From Chloroflexota bacterium (GTDB lineage: Bacteria > Chloroflexota > Anaerolineae > 4572-78 > J111): a stretch of DNA of 64,000 nucleotides. The stretch's first letter is position 1; each line of letters begins with the position of its first letter. Positions 19,290-28,843 of the stretch are shown here, one piece after another. The stretch is taken from assembly GCA_016860845.1 (NCBI GenBank), contig BOKF01000005.1:248001-312000 (forward strand), written 5' to 3'. The notes beneath the pieces were generated by a model that was given only the letters and a program-made list of their open reading frames with translations, did not search any database and had not been told where the DNA came from. The position numbers and the translations under genes were made by a program.

Positions 19290-19388
19290 TCAATCTAGCT
19301 TGGCACCAATTATGGTCACATCGCGAAACAGGTGCGGGTCTTGGGTGACCCATAAACGGTAATGTTGGGATTCATCATATTGCTTCAT
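19290..19388 (-). CDS. Possible 32-residue peptide
   Basis: An ATG-initiated frame on the minus strand encodes MKQYDESQHYRLWVTQDPHL and twelve more residues. It has plausible protein-like composition but no recognised family, and no strong ribosome-binding site. It may be a real small gene or the end of a lost gene. Confidence 0.2.
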   Translation of the reverse strand: MKQYDESQHYRLWVTQDPHLFRDVTIIGAKLD

Positions 19389-19404
19389 AAAGTTGTCTTG
19401 AAAT

Positions 19405-19430
19405 TAAAAAACCCTACCGCTAACGGTAGG
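19405..19430 (-). terminator. Intrinsic terminator for the 19473-19925 gene
   Basis: The stem cctaccg/cggtagg (19413-19419 and 19424-19430) has a 4-base loop and is followed on the minus strand by gggtttttt. It lies about 45 bases after the stop of the membrane gene on that strand. Confidence 0.75.
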
Positions 19431-19472
19431 ACTTTTGTTGTTTGGGAATGTTAAGGATTATAGGCGAATTGC

Positions 19473-19925
19473 TTACAACCGCCGGTTCAAGGGCACAAAT
19501 AAAATACCGGTCACAACGCCGTAGATGACATGCCCCAGCAGGCTCATCCATTGCGGGCCGCCAATCACGAACACCATCTGGGTCATGCCCAGCATGAGCG
19601 GCATGAGAATCAAAGCACCCAGAACCCACCAGATGACACCATAAATCCCTCCGCCAATAATCGCGGTGGTCCAACCGGAGGGCAGACGGGTGACAATGGC
19701 CCCAAACGTGGCTCCAATAAATGCACTGATAATCATATGCACAATAAAGCCCACAACGGCATTTTCTTGCCCGACCAGCATGCCGACCATCGGCAGCATT
19801 CCCATCATGCCCATCATCAGGCCAAAGACCAGCCCGCCGCCTAACCCGGCGATGGCTCCCGCCTTTATGGCTATTGACATCGAACGACCCTGAGTTTGAA
19901 TTGAATGATTAGTTGTGCTAGACAT
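19473..19925 (-). CDS. Met/Gly-rich four-helix membrane protein
   Basis: A 150-residue protein with four hydrophobic segments, among them GGGLVFGLMMGMMGMLPMVG and YGVIWWVLGALILMPLM. The high Met content in helices is notable but occurs in several small membrane families (YagU/DUF1440- and DUF6789-like). I cannot place it with confidence. It ends before a good intrinsic terminator and is probably transcribed alone. Confidence 0.7.
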   Translation of the reverse strand: MSSTTNHSIQTQGRSMSIAIKAGAIAGLGGGLVFGLMMGMMGMLPMVGMLVGQENAVVGFIVHMIISAFIGATFGAIVTRLPSGWTTAIIGGGIYGVIWWVLGALILMPLMLGMTQMVFVIGGPQWMSLLGHVIYGVVTGILFVPLNRRL

Positions 19926-20122
19926 ATCTCATACCTCCATCAAATTTAGTAGAATTTTTGCTCTCAATCATCTGGTTGAGAGTTTTGGATGAACTTTAAT
20001 ACGGGCAATTTTAGGCTAACAACTTGGTGATTTCTGTAAGCTATCTTACACTCAAGGCATTTAAAATCAGGTAAAATAAAACTATACGCATTGGCATTTT
20101 TATGGAAAGGCCTAAGAAGTAG

Positions 20123-21481
20123 ATGATGAAGCATTTTATCTGGATTGGTTCAGCTATTTTGACACTAACAATGGTTGCGGCCCAATGCGGAGTTACCTCT
20201 CCAGCTAACGTAAGCGGGGATAAAAACAGTCAGGCGGTTCAGGCTTCAGCCGATAAATCTGAAGCAGCTCAAGAAAGCGCCGGTAAAGCAGAGATGTCGG
20301 AAGAAAATCCTGTTGATACCGCAAAAACAGAGACAGCCCGGGAGGCCGGCGCTCACTCTGCCGATTGTACCGATCCTTTTGCTGGAATCAATCTGAGATT
20401 TACCCCGGATGTTTGGACAGCGGAAAACCTGGCCCGGTATGCCGGGGCGGAAATCGTTGCGCCTAACAGTGGCCTCAAAACCAACTTCTGCAAACATAGG
20501 GCCGACTACAAGGACATTCTCTCCGGCGGTCCACCCCCGGACGGCATCCCACCCATTGACGACCCTATCTTTGACTCCGTCGCTAAAGGTGACGAATGGT
20601 TAGCGGATGTACAACCCGTCATCGCTCTAGCCATCGGGGATGAGGCAAAAGCTTACCCGCTGGCGATTCTCACTCGCCACGAGATTGCCAATGACGATAT
20701 TGCCGGCGTCCCGGTCGCTGTCACTTTTTGCCCATTGTGCAATGCGGCGGTTGTGTTTAAGCGGGAGGTCAATGATGAGGTGTTGCGGTTTGGCGTCTCC
20801 GGCAACCTGCGCCACAGTGATTTGATTATGTGGGACAACAAAACTCTCTCCTGGTGGCAGCAGTTTACCGGTGAGGCCATTGTCGGCGATCTGACCGGTA
20901 CCCAGCTTGAACTGATTCCAGCCCAACTCGTTGCATGGAAGGATTTTAAAGCTGCTTATCCCAACGGTACAGTGCTGTCTAACCGGGGTCGTCCTTATGG
21001 TCAAAATCCCTATGTGGGCTATGATTCTTCACCTCAACCTTTCCTGTTTTCAGGGACACCTGATCCACGCCTGCCAGCCACCGAGCGAGTGCTGGGCGTT
21101 TTCTCCGGTAAAAGCGCAGCGGCCTATCCATTATCCCTCATCGCCGAAAAGGGTGTGATCGAAGATACTTTTGCAGGCCGAAAGGTTGTCATCTTTTACG
21201 AGCCGGGCCAGGTGTCCGCGCTTGATAAAGGCGAGATTGCCGAGTCCAGAGAAGTGGGTTCAGCCGCCATGTTCATTCCTGAGGTGGATGGACGAGACCT
21301 GACTTTTAGCTATAAGGATGGAGCCATCGCCGATAACGAAACCGGCAGCGCATGGGATGTCTTTGGCCGGGCGATCAAGGGGGAGTTAGCCGGAAAGCAG
21401 CTTCAGCCAATGTTGAGCCATGTGCATTTCTGGTTTGCCTGGGCTGCTTTTAGACCGGATACGATGGTTTATGGTGGCTAG
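20123..21481 (+). CDS. DUF3179-domain lipoprotein
   Basis: A 452-residue protein. A signal peptide ends in MVAAQC, a non-standard lipobox with Cys22. A low-complexity acidic linker follows (about residues 25-80). The DUF3179 domain then shows VTFCPLCNAAVVF, LRFGVSGNLRHSDLIMWD and WWQQFTGEAI. The PLCN cysteines and conserved Trp residues are family hallmarks, but the biochemical role is unknown. It is probably anchored outside the cytoplasmic membrane. It stands before a thioredoxin-fold gene and a Crp/Fnr regulator, which may hint at redox matters, but this is weak. Confidence 0.88.
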   Translation: MMKHFIWIGSAILTLTMVAAQCGVTSPANVSGDKNSQAVQASADKSEAAQESAGKAEMSEENPVDTAKTETAREAGAHSADCTDPFAGINLRFTPDVWTAENLARYAGAEIVAPNSGLKTNFCKHRADYKDILSGGPPPDGIPPIDDPIFDSVAKGDEWLADVQPVIALAIGDEAKAYPLAILTRHEIANDDIAGVPVAVTFCPLCNAAVVFKREVNDEVLRFGVSGNLRHSDLIMWDNKTLSWWQQFTGEAIVGDLTGTQLELIPAQLVAWKDFKAAYPNGTVLSNRGRPYGQNPYVGYDSSPQPFLFSGTPDPRLPATERVLGVFSGKSAAAYPLSLIAEKGVIEDTFAGRKVVIFYEPGQVSALDKGEIAESREVGSAAMFIPEVDGRDLTFSYKDGAIADNETGSAWDVFGRAIKGELAGKQLQPMLSHVHFWFAWAAFRPDTMVYGG

Positions 21482-21609
21482 CCCTGCAGCCACACGTTTC
21501 GGAATCGCCCTTACTTACCTGGATCCCGAGGTTGTGATAAAATTGAAGCTGAAAACAGGGTAAGATGGGCCTTTGTTGAGAGTTCTCACGAGGGGATGGA
21601 GTTACTGGC

Positions 21610-21870
21610 ATGAAACCGGTCTTAAAGATTTTTGTCACCGAGCACTGCTCTGGCTGTGTCGAAGCCCGCCGCATTGCGGCTGAGGTAGCCCAGGATTATC
21701 CCCACCTTGAGGTAGAAATCATTGACCTCGATACACCCGGTGTAAGCGTGCCTGAAGCAGTCTTTGCTACCCCAACCTACGTGCTCAACAATCGCATTGT
21801 CTCACTCGGTACGCCCAGCCCGGCCGAGATAGCCCAATGGGCTAACGAGGCCAGACTTAATCCCATGTAG
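21610..21870 (+). CDS. Small thioredoxin/glutaredoxin-fold protein
   Basis: An 86-residue protein with TEHCSGC (CxxC-type pair Cys14/Cys17) after the first strand, a VEIIDLDTP strand and the cis-Pro-like segment FATPTYVLN. This is a compact thioredoxin fold. It may act as a thiol-disulfide exchange partner. It lies 17 bases before the Crp/Fnr-family gene, so the two are probably co-transcribed. Confidence 0.8.
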   Translation: MKPVLKIFVTEHCSGCVEARRIAAEVAQDYPHLEVEIIDLDTPGVSVPEAVFATPTYVLNNRIVSLGTPSPAEIAQWANEARLNPM

Positions 21871-21887
21871 CCGGATGAGCCAAGCCT

Positions 21888-22559
21888 ATGGACACCAGCG
21901 AAAAAATAAACTACCTGCGTATGGTGGATGTTTTTCAAGGGCTATCCCAAGCGGAAATGGAGGAGATGGACCGCACCACCACCATGAGCACCTGCCGGCG
22001 GGGTAAGATTTTTTACCGGCCCGAAGATGCCAGCGAGGTCCTCTTTATTCTGAAAAAAGGCCGGGTGCAGCTCTACCGGCTCTCGCCCGAGGGCAAAAAG
22101 CTGGTGGTCGCCACCCTTGGACCCGGCACAATTTTTGGAGAAATGGGTATCATCGGCCAGGGCATGCACAGCAAATTTGCCGAAGCTGTTGAAGACTGCC
22201 TGCTGTGCGTGATGAGCCGCCATGATGTGGAGCGCCTGATCCTCAGCAAACCGGTGGTGGCGCTGCGTTTTATGAAAGTGATGGCCGACCGGCTGAATAC
22301 AGCCGAAGCCCGGCTGGAAGACCTGGCCTTTAAAGGCATCCCGGCCCGGCTGGCCGCCTTGCTGCTACACCTACACCAGGAACAGGGTGGCAGCATCCAC
22401 GGTTATACTCACCAGGATTTGGCCGAGGCCATTGGCACCTACCGCGAGACGGCCACCCAAACCCTCAATGAGTTCAAGGCCAGGCGTTTGATTGGGATTG
22501 GCCGCAAGCAAATTGACATCCTCGATCCGGTTGGGCTGGCCCAAATCGCCGCGGAATAG
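21888..22559 (+). CDS. Crp/Fnr-family transcriptional regulator
   Basis: A 223-residue regulator. The N-terminal cyclic-nucleotide-binding-like barrel has [20 protein letters not shown] and [10 protein letters not shown]; the C-terminal winged helix has [20 protein letters not shown]. There is no Fnr-type set of four N-terminal cysteines, so an oxygen-sensing Fe-S cluster is unlikely; the ligand is unknown. The next gene starts 4 bases later, so they form an operon. Confidence 0.92.
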   Translation: MDTSEKINYLRMVDVFQGLSQAEMEEMDRTTTMSTCRRGKIFYRPEDASEVLFILKKGRVQLYRLSPEGKKLVVATLGPGTIFGEMGIIGQGMHSKFAEAVEDCLLCVMSRHDVERLILSKPVVALRFMKVMADRLNTAEARLEDLAFKGIPARLAALLLHLHQEQGGSIHGYTHQDLAEAIGTYRETATQTLNEFKARRLIGIGRKQIDILDPVGLAQIAAE

Positions 22560-22563
22560 ACCC

Positions 22564-23238
22564 ATGCTGATCTCCGTTATTGTCCCGACTTTAAATAATG
22601 AGGGAACTATTGCCGCTACCCTGGTTGATCTGAGGCAGCAGTCCGGCGACTTTGAAGTGATTGTTGTGGATGGAGGCAGCACGGATCAGACGCTGGGGTT
22701 GATTAAGGGTGAGGTTAAGATTATTCCGCTGCTGGACACCAGGGGTGGACCACTGCTCAATGCCGGGGCCGCAGCCGCCAGGGGTGAGGTGCTGCTTTTC
22801 CTCTGGCCCAACAGCCGCCTGCCGCTCAACGTCCTGCCGGCGATTGAGCGGAACCTGACCCTGTTACCCCAAATGATCGGCGGCAATTTTCATCTAAAAT
22901 TTGATAAAGACACGCTTTTCAGCCGCTGGCTGGCGCGCTGGATCAAGCAGCAGCGATACAGGGGTCACTATTACGGTCACAGCGGCATTTTTATTCGCCG
23001 GGAAGTCCTTCGGGCCCTGGGTGGCTTTCAACCCTATGAGATTTTGGCGGATTACGATTTGGCCCGACGGATGGAAATGTACGGACCGACGGTTTATCTA
23101 TCGGAGGTTATAACGGCTCCTGTTCCTGGATTTTGGGGTCGTAACATTTTGAAGGCCATTTTCATCGGGCTAGTTATTCCTGCCCTCTTCAGAGTCGGTG
23201 TTCACCCCAATCGCCTGGTAATCTTCCTCGATTCATAA
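22564..23238 (+). CDS. GT2-family glycosyltransferase (TIGR04283-like)
   Basis: A 224-residue GT-A enzyme. ISVIVPTLNNEGTIAATL and VIVVDGGSTDQT are the nucleotide-sugar-binding motifs. RGHYYGHSGIFIRREVL and the later acidic ADYDLARRM fit the TIGR04283 group, some members of which are tied to arsenosugar synthesis. The usual EDLEL-type acidic motif is changed to ADYDLA here. The ATG at 22564 is chosen; a longer frame overlaps the regulator gene. A hydrophobic C-terminal helix may attach it to the membrane. Confidence 0.85.
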   Translation: MLISVIVPTLNNEGTIAATLVDLRQQSGDFEVIVVDGGSTDQTLGLIKGEVKIIPLLDTRGGPLLNAGAAAARGEVLLFLWPNSRLPLNVLPAIERNLTLLPQMIGGNFHLKFDKDTLFSRWLARWIKQQRYRGHYYGHSGIFIRREVLRALGGFQPYEILADYDLARRMEMYGPTVYLSEVITAPVPGFWGRNILKAIFIGLVIPALFRVGVHPNRLVIFLDS

Positions 23239-23540
23239 CCCCAACTCCGCCAACTAGGGAGAGTAAATTTGCTCATAAGCCTACCTATAATAATCTGGCA
23301 ATGTCGTAAAGATTTGATTGTAAGCGAGTAGGATTGTTTTCCGATTCGGCCCGTTTAACGAGAATTGTTCTACCCAAGTTGACTATTCTGGAATTTCCAT
23401 AGTAGAATTAAGTCCTGGCAGTGAGGGGAGCCATTAATCGTTTCCACTACCGGCGCAAAAGCACGGCAGCGTGCAGAGGGCCGGTATTCTTTACCTAATA
23501 CAAGGCTAAAATCATTCATACTAGTAGGAGAAAACGATTT
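23239..23540. other. Intergenic region of about 300 bases
   Basis: No gene was found. A long interrupted hairpin (ctaccggcgc... against ...gggccggtat, about 23442-23492) lies before the next gene and may belong to its leader. Two AT-rich tracts could hold promoters, but no clear pair of boxes stands out. Confidence 0.4.
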
Positions 23541-24152
23541 ATGTTCAAAAAGCTTGCTTCCGATGCGCTTGGCCTGAGTGATATTGGTGCGGTGATCAGG
23601 CCGCAGGATTACGACAAGGTCGAGTCCGATGATTACGTCATGCACGAGGACGGAGAAAAAATCTTCTTCCTGATCAAATCCAAGTCAGATGAGTACTGCT
23701 TTACCAACAAAGCCCTGATCCACGTTGATGGAACCTCAGCGATGAGCAAAAAACGCACGCTCAGACGCCTTGATTACCACCACCACGTCATCGAGGATGT
23801 CGCCCTGGAAACCGCCGGTACGATGGATATGGACATCGAGATTAAGTTTAGTATGGGCGAACATGCCTATTCCATTGACGTGAACAAAAAGCATATGGAA
23901 GAACTCAAAGACCTGTACAAGGCCCTGATCAAAATTGGGTCACTCCAGCGAGAAAATGCGAAACTTCTGCAATATGCTCAGGACAGCCTGGAGACGGCCT
24001 CAAACTCCCTCGGCCGTTCTTCCAGTTCAACCACCCTCGAAGAACAATTCAAAGCCATCAATCAATATGCCTTCGCCTGGCTGAAGCAGGCCCACGACAC
24101 CTACATGCTCAAAGATTTTGGCGCGGTTTTTGAAAAATTCATCAAAAACTAA
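23541..24152 (+). CDS. Bacterial PH-domain protein (YvbH-like)
   Basis: A 203-residue soluble protein starting MFKKLASDALGLSDIGAVI, typical of the bacterial PH_1 family. The PH-like domain spans about residues 30-125 (EYCFTNKALIHVDGTSAMSKKRT) and a helical YvbH-type extension follows (LEEQFKAINQYAFAWLKQAH). Members are widespread in Firmicutes and Chloroflexota; their role is unknown. An aggag site precedes the ATG by about 8 bases. Confidence 0.85.
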   Translation: MFKKLASDALGLSDIGAVIRPQDYDKVESDDYVMHEDGEKIFFLIKSKSDEYCFTNKALIHVDGTSAMSKKRTLRRLDYHHHVIEDVALETAGTMDMDIEIKFSMGEHAYSIDVNKKHMEELKDLYKALIKIGSLQRENAKLLQYAQDSLETASNSLGRSSSSTTLEEQFKAINQYAFAWLKQAHDTYMLKDFGAVFEKFIKN

Positions 24153-24185
24153 GCTAATTTATACTCGCAGCACCACATTCCTACA

Positions 24186-24214
24186 CTCGTTCCCAAACTC
24201 AGTTTGGGAACGAG
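24186..24214. terminator. Bidirectional hairpin between convergent genes
   Basis: A perfect 14-bp stem (ctcgttcccaaact/agtttgggaacgag) with a 1-base nominal loop lies between the PH-domain gene on the plus strand and the CMD-like gene on the minus strand. There is no long T-run, so termination strength is uncertain. The sequence also resembles a widespread palindromic repeat. Confidence 0.55.
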
Positions 24215-24219
24215 AATGG

Positions 24220-24651
24220 TCAGGCCTCTGCTTCGGCAATCCCCTGGATAATTTGCGCGCCCAGATTTGCGGCGGGCAGACCGCGAAATAGAAAAGCCAG
24301 GTTCACCACGGCGCTCAACTCCTCCCAGGTTGCTCCGGCCCGGCGAGCGGCAATAGCGTGCAGGCGCGCGGCGTCGGCCAGCGTCATAAGCAGCATCCCA
24401 AACAGCATCAATTGAGCCGTCTTGGTATCAAAACAGGGGGGATACATCGCTTTCAGGCGGATGGCTTCCTGCATGGTCAGCAGTTCTGGGTCCAACCGGG
24501 CCAGTAAATCGGTCCGGGCTTGAATCCGGGGAGGGACAAAGCCGATCAGGTCAGTGTAGACCTGGCGCAGTGCCTCGACTTCCGTTTCATCCATCTGCAA
24601 TGGGGGGAGACTCGCGCTCCACGGCGCGTGATCGGGGTCAGTTTGACTCAT
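24220..24651 (-). CDS. Carboxymuconolactone-decarboxylase/AhpD-like protein without CxxC
   Basis: From the ATG at 24651 (AAAGGTG upstream) this is a 143-residue helical protein of the CMD/AhpD fold. The segment LADAARLHAIAARRAGATWEE aligns with the active-site helix, but the redox CxxC of AhpD is absent, leaving one Cys nearby (PPCFDTKT). This fits a decarboxylase-like or degenerate member rather than a peroxidase reductase. It is transcribed away from the meta-cleavage genes, which start about 380 bases to the right, and may contribute to aromatic catabolism. Confidence 0.75.
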   Translation of the reverse strand: MSQTDPDHAPWSASLPPLQMDETEVEALRQVYTDLIGFVPPRIQARTDLLARLDPELLTMQEAIRLKAMYPPCFDTKTAQLMLFGMLLMTLADAARLHAIAARRAGATWEELSAVVNLAFLFRGLPAANLGAQIIQGIAEAEA

Positions 24652-24940
24652 AGCTTTCACCTTTGATTTTAGCTGCTCAGGGGCATCGCCCCGTTTGGGT
24701 TGAGCAGTGATCTTTGATCTTAACGATGCTTTAAGTATCATCGAAAGGCCTGTTCTTATCAAGGGAACTGTTCGGTTATTCCGAATTTAAAGGAGACTTT
24801 TTCAGAATACGCCCCGGATTTTCAGCATATACGAACAAGATGGTTGGCAAGTTGTCACGGGCCTGTATAATAGAAGTGTCAACAAGTCTTAGGCAAACCA
24901 CGAACGCCACCTCCACCGTCGCTGCAAGTAACGAAATAAG

Positions 24941-25011
24941 GTAGAAAAGTAGCAGGGTAGCAAGCGTGAATAATTTCCCCGTCTGCCGCCTACTGACTAC
25001 CGTCTACTGGT
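24941..25011. repeat. Dyad of short tandem words in dioxygenase leader
   Basis: The left half carries gtagaaaagtagcagggtagcaag and the right half ctgccgcctactgactaccgtctact. The halves are roughly complementary. The element ends shortly before the AAGGGGGG ribosome-binding site of the dioxygenase gene. Very similar elements precede the genes at 28844 and 58662. Confidence 0.6.
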
Positions 25012-25032
25012 TTCAAAGTCCAAGGGGGGACC

Positions 25033-26013
25033 ATGAATACAGACCTTGCTCAGTTGGTCAGTATTGCGCTCTATTCGCCCAGGCCCGCCGAGTCGGTTGC
25101 CTTCTTCCACGATTTGCTTGGGATGGAGATTAGCCACCGCGAGGGGCAGTCGGTTTATCTGCGGGCTTACGAAGATTTTTACCAGTACACGCTCAAAATC
25201 ACCGAAGCGGCCCAACCCGGCCTGGAAGAGGTTACCTGGCGCGCCTGCTCCCCGGCCGCGCTGGAACGGCGGGTCCAGGCCATCAAAGCCACTGAACTGG
25301 GCCTCGGCTGGACGGATCAGGATTACGCTCACGGTTCGGCTTATAAGTTCCGCACCCCCGATGGGCACCCCATGAAGATATTGTGGGAACTCGATTATTT
25401 TCAAGCCTCTCCTGAATTAAAATGTAAGCTGCGCAACCGCCCCTCCCGGCGGCCTCTGCGCGGCGTGCCGGTGCGCCGGATTGACCATGTGAATCTGATG
25501 GTCAGTGATGTGCCGCTGAATCGCCGCTTCATGACTGAGGCGCTTGATTTTCGAGTGCGCGAGCAAAAGATCGGCGACGGCGGGACAGAAGTAGGGGCAT
25601 GGTTGAGCGTGAGCGCCCTGGTCCATGAACTGGCCTTGATGCGCGATGCGACCGGCTCACGCGGCCGGTTTCATCACGTCGCCTACTGGTACGGCGTCCC
25701 CCAGCACCTGCTCGATATCGCCGATATTTTCAGCGAGTATGATGTGCGGATCGAGGCCGGTCCAGCCAAGCACGGCACGACCCAGGCCTACTTTTTGTAC
25801 TGCTTTGAACCGGGCGGCAACCGTATCGAACTGTTTGGCGACACCGGCTATTTGATTTTTGACCCGGATTGGCAGACCGTGGTCTGGGACGTCGCCAACG
25901 AAGTGGACTTGGAGAAGAGCAGTATCTGGTATGGCGGCCAGTTACCCAGGACCTTTTATCGCTACGGCACGCCGGTGGTGCCGGGCCACAGCCTGGCGGA
26001 GATTGGCCGCTGA
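25033..26013 (+). CDS. Extradiol ring-cleavage dioxygenase (catechol 2,3-dioxygenase type)
   Basis: A 326-residue two-domain vicinal-oxygen-chelate enzyme. The Fe(II) ligands of type I extradiol enzymes are in place: His152 (RIDHVNLM), His214 or His215 (GRFHHVAYWYG) and Glu266 (NRIELFGD). The second-sphere His248 and Tyr255 (KHGTTQAYFLYCFEPGG) are also present. It would cleave a catechol next to the hydroxyls, giving a semialdehyde or ketone ring-fission product. It is the first gene of the meta-pathway block. The exact catechol cannot be told from sequence. Confidence 0.92.
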   Translation: MNTDLAQLVSIALYSPRPAESVAFFHDLLGMEISHREGQSVYLRAYEDFYQYTLKITEAAQPGLEEVTWRACSPAALERRVQAIKATELGLGWTDQDYAHGSAYKFRTPDGHPMKILWELDYFQASPELKCKLRNRPSRRPLRGVPVRRIDHVNLMVSDVPLNRRFMTEALDFRVREQKIGDGGTEVGAWLSVSALVHELALMRDATGSRGRFHHVAYWYGVPQHLLDIADIFSEYDVRIEAGPAKHGTTQAYFLYCFEPGGNRIELFGDTGYLIFDPDWQTVVWDVANEVDLEKSSIWYGGQLPRTFYRYGTPVVPGHSLAEIGR

Positions 26014-26027
26014 GGTAGGCTTGTACC

Positions 26028-26831
26028 ATGGGGACAAACATGTTAAGCACCGTCCAAAAAGCTGGCCAGGTTCTAGATCTATTTGACCGCGAAAGTGCGG
26101 AGTGGGGCGTCAGCGAAGTGGCGGCTTCGCTCAAAATTCCCAAATCGAGCGCCCATGCCCTGCTGGCGACGTTAACCCATCTTGGGTTACTGCGCCACAC
26201 CGATGCGGGCCGTTACTGCCTGGGCTGGCGGCTGTTGACCTACAGCCAGATTCTGCTCGACAGTACCGAGTTCAGGCTTGAAGCACGCCAGGCCATGGAA
26301 CAGTTAGAGGCGAAGTACCGCGAAACCATTCACCTGGCTGTGCTCGATGGCAACATGGTGCTGTATGCCGACAAGCTGCAAGGCCACCAGGCGGTCAGGG
26401 TAGACATTACCGGCCTGGGAGCCAGGCTGCCGGCTCATGGCAGCGCCGTGGGGAAGGTGCTGCTAGCGCACTGCGCCTGGACGCGGGTGCTCCAAATTGT
26501 CGAAGAGCAAGGCCTGGCGGCCTTCACCAGCCAAACCATTACCACCATTGCTAAACTGCAAAGCGAATTGGACCGGGTCCGCAAACAAGGGTATGCCTGC
26601 GACCTGGAAGAAGTGCTCCCCGACCTGTGCTGCGTCGCCGCTCCGATTCGAGATTACACCGGGCAGGTCATTGCCGCCATGAGTCTGGCCGCGCCGGCCT
26701 ATCGCTTCCGGCGCAGTAGTGATGAGTACCGTGCGGCGATTATCAGCACCTGCCAGCAAGTCTCCAAAAACCTCGGCTACATTGAGTTGGCGAAAGAGAG
26801 GCGGAAAAGCTCGTATGGCAGCAGTCAGTAA
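26028..26831 (+). CDS. IclR-family transcriptional regulator
   Basis: A 267-residue regulator. The N-terminal winged helix reads [20 protein letters not shown] then [20 protein letters not shown]; the C-terminal effector domain has [20 protein letters not shown] and a final [20 protein letters not shown]. It lies inside the operon, 14 bases after the dioxygenase gene, and overlaps the start of the next gene by 17 bases. IclR members often control aromatic catabolism using a pathway intermediate as effector, which fits here. Confidence 0.92.
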   Translation: MGTNMLSTVQKAGQVLDLFDRESAEWGVSEVAASLKIPKSSAHALLATLTHLGLLRHTDAGRYCLGWRLLTYSQILLDSTEFRLEARQAMEQLEAKYRETIHLAVLDGNMVLYADKLQGHQAVRVDITGLGARLPAHGSAVGKVLLAHCAWTRVLQIVEEQGLAAFTSQTITTIAKLQSELDRVRKQGYACDLEEVLPDLCCVAAPIRDYTGQVIAAMSLAAPAYRFRRSSDEYRAAIISTCQQVSKNLGYIELAKERRKSSYGSSQ

Positions 26832-27753
26832 CGGCCGGGTTAAAGTCGCCATCCTGGGATCGGGTAATATTGGGACCGATTTGATGTATAAGCTGCTGAA
26901 GCAGCCAGGACCGATGGAACTGGCCCTGCTGGCCGGCATCGAGCCGGCTTCCGAGGGTTTGGCCCGCGCTCGCTCCCTGGGGATTGAGGCCAGCCACGAG
27001 GGCATCCAGGCCGTCCTGGCCAACCCTGAACTGAAGATAGTTTTCGACGCGACCAGCGCCTCGGCCCACGTGCGCCATGCCAGAGCTTTGCGCGAGGCCG
27101 GGCGGATTGCCGTTGATCTGACCCCCGCCGCCCGCGGCCCTTATGTCATCCCCCCGGTGAATCTGACCGAACACATGGACCAGCCGAATGTCAACCTGAT
27201 TACCTGCGGCGGCCAGGCGACAATCCCCCTGGTTTATGCCGCCGGCCGAGTCGTGCCGCTGGCTTACGCCGAGATGGTCAGCACCGTGGCCAGTCGCTCC
27301 GCCGGCCCCGGCACCCGCCAGAATATTGACGAGTTTACCTTTACCACCGCTCGTGGATTGGAAGTCATTGGCGGCGCGCGGGAAGGCAAGGCCATCATTA
27401 TCCTCAATCCGGCCGACCCGCCTATTTTGATGCGCAACACCGTCTACCTCATCCCGGCGGCCAGCGAGTTTGACGCAGCGGCCGTTTTTGACTCGGTGGC
27501 ACAGATGGTGGTCGAAGTCCAGCAATACGTGCCGGGCTACCGGCTCAAAAACCCGCCCGTCCTCGACCAGCGCGAGACCCCCGCCGGTCTCAAAACGGTC
27601 GTGGTGCTGCTGCTGGAAGTTGAAGGGGCCGGTGATTACCTGCCGCCCTACGCCGGCAACCTGGATATTATGACCGCTTCAGCCCGGCGGGTCGGCGAAA
27701 TGATCGCGCAGCATTTATTGCAGCATGGCTCTGTCCCGGAGATGATCGCATGA
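26815..27753 (+). CDS. mhpF: Acetaldehyde dehydrogenase (acylating), meta pathway
   Basis: A 312-residue enzyme of normal length for the MhpF/DmpF/BphJ group. The NAD-binding [13 protein letters not shown] begins at residue 15 and the catalytic Cys131 lies in TCGGQATIP. It converts acetaldehyde and CoA to acetyl-CoA, taking acetaldehyde by channelling from the aldolase encoded next. The start ATG at 26815 overlaps the regulator gene. Its stop overlaps the aldolase start (ATGA at 27750-27753), matching the known stable complex of the two enzymes. Confidence 0.94.
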   Translation: MAAVSNGRVKVAILGSGNIGTDLMYKLLKQPGPMELALLAGIEPASEGLARARSLGIEASHEGIQAVLANPELKIVFDATSASAHVRHARALREAGRIAVDLTPAARGPYVIPPVNLTEHMDQPNVNLITCGGQATIPLVYAAGRVVPLAYAEMVSTVASRSAGPGTRQNIDEFTFTTARGLEVIGGAREGKAIIILNPADPPILMRNTVYLIPAASEFDAAAVFDSVAQMVVEVQQYVPGYRLKNPPVLDQRETPAGLKTVVVLLLEVEGAGDYLPPYAGNLDIMTASARRVGEMIAQHLLQHGSVPEMIA

Positions 27754-28754
27754 CGCCCGTTCGCCTGACGGATACCACCCTGCGCGATGGTTCCCACGCC
27801 ATGCGGCACCAATTTACCCAGGCCCAGGTGCAGGCCATCGTCAAAACCCTGGATGAATCCGGCGTTTCGGTCATCGAAGTGACCCACGGCGACGGCCTGG
27901 CCGGTTCCTCCCTCCAATACGGGTTTTCCCGTGTTTCGGAGCTGGATTTGATCGAAGAGGCGCGCCGCACGGCCAAACAGGCCAAAATTGCCGCCCTGCT
28001 GCTGCCCGGCATCGGCACCCGGCAGGAACTCAAGCAGGCGGTCGAGCGGGGGGTGCAGGTGGTCCGGATTGCCACCCAATGCACCGAGGCCGACATCTCG
28101 CAGCAGCACTTTGGCCTGGCTAAAGAGATGGGCCTGGAAACCGTTGGCTTTTTGATGATGGCCCACATGCGCCCGGCGGAGTTTCTGGCGGAGCAGGCCC
28201 GCTTAATGGAATCGTACGGCGCGGATTGTGTCTATATCGTTGACTCGGCCGGGGCCATGCTGCCCGCTGATGCGGCTACACGGGTTAAGGCGCTGAAAGA
28301 GGCGCTTTCGGTCCGGGTTGGCTTTCATGCCCACAACAACCTGGGCCTGGCCATCGGCAATACGCTGGCGGCGGTGGAGGCCGGCGCCGACCAGATTGAC
28401 GGCACCCTGCGCGGGCTGGGCGCCGGAGCCGGCAACGCGGCCACCGAACTGCTGGCGGCCACGCTGGACAAACTGGGCCTGAATCCCAGCCTGAATGTTT
28501 TTGGCCTGATGGATGCGGCCGAGTTTGTGGTCGCCCCGATCATGCCCTTCCAGCCCATCCCCGACCGGGACTCGATTGCCCTCGGCTATGCCGGCGTCTA
28601 CTCTACCTTCCTGCTGCACGCCAAACGGCTGGGGGAGAAATATCACGTAGACCCGCGCGACATCCTGGTCGAACTGGGGCGGCGCAAGGCTGTCGCCGGT
28701 CAGGAGGACTGGATTCTTGATGTCACGCTCGAACTGGCGTCGAATCAAAAATAA
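27750..28754 (+). CDS. mhpE: 4-hydroxy-2-oxovalerate aldolase
   Basis: A 334-residue TIM-barrel aldolase. [19 protein letters not shown] holds the Arg-Asp pair of the active site and [18 protein letters not shown] the two metal-binding His residues. It splits 4-hydroxy-2-oxoacids to pyruvate and an aldehyde. Length, motifs and fused reading with the acetaldehyde dehydrogenase are typical of the DmpG/MhpE/BphI group. Substrate chain length is not determinable. Confidence 0.94.
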   Translation: MTPVRLTDTTLRDGSHAMRHQFTQAQVQAIVKTLDESGVSVIEVTHGDGLAGSSLQYGFSRVSELDLIEEARRTAKQAKIAALLLPGIGTRQELKQAVERGVQVVRIATQCTEADISQQHFGLAKEMGLETVGFLMMAHMRPAEFLAEQARLMESYGADCVYIVDSAGAMLPADAATRVKALKEALSVRVGFHAHNNLGLAIGNTLAAVEAGADQIDGTLRGLGAGAGNAATELLAATLDKLGLNPSLNVFGLMDAAEFVVAPIMPFQPIPDRDSIALGYAGVYSTFLLHAKRLGEKYHVDPRDILVELGRRKAVAGQEDWILDVTLELASNQK

Positions 28755-28755
28755 A

Positions 28756-28822
28756 GGTAGCAGGGTAGCAAGTAGCAGGTTCGTCATTTGCCCTGTTTAC
28801 TGTCTACCGTCTACCGTCTACC
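28756..28822. repeat. Dyad of short tandem words in hydrolase leader
   Basis: The left words ggtagcagggtagcaagtag face the right words ctaccgtctaccgtctacc. It ends just before cgaggag, the ribosome-binding site of the hydrolase gene. It is the clearest of the heptamer-type elements: the right arm contains gtctacc repeated. Confidence 0.65.
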
Positions 28823-28843
28823 ATTTTCGAGGAGATAGTTCGT

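Noticed and set aside
25033..26013. Glyoxalase as identity of the extradiol enzyme
   Set aside because: Length, two-domain layout, Fe ligands, second-sphere His and Tyr and the surrounding meta-pathway genes point to catechol-type extradiol cleavage.
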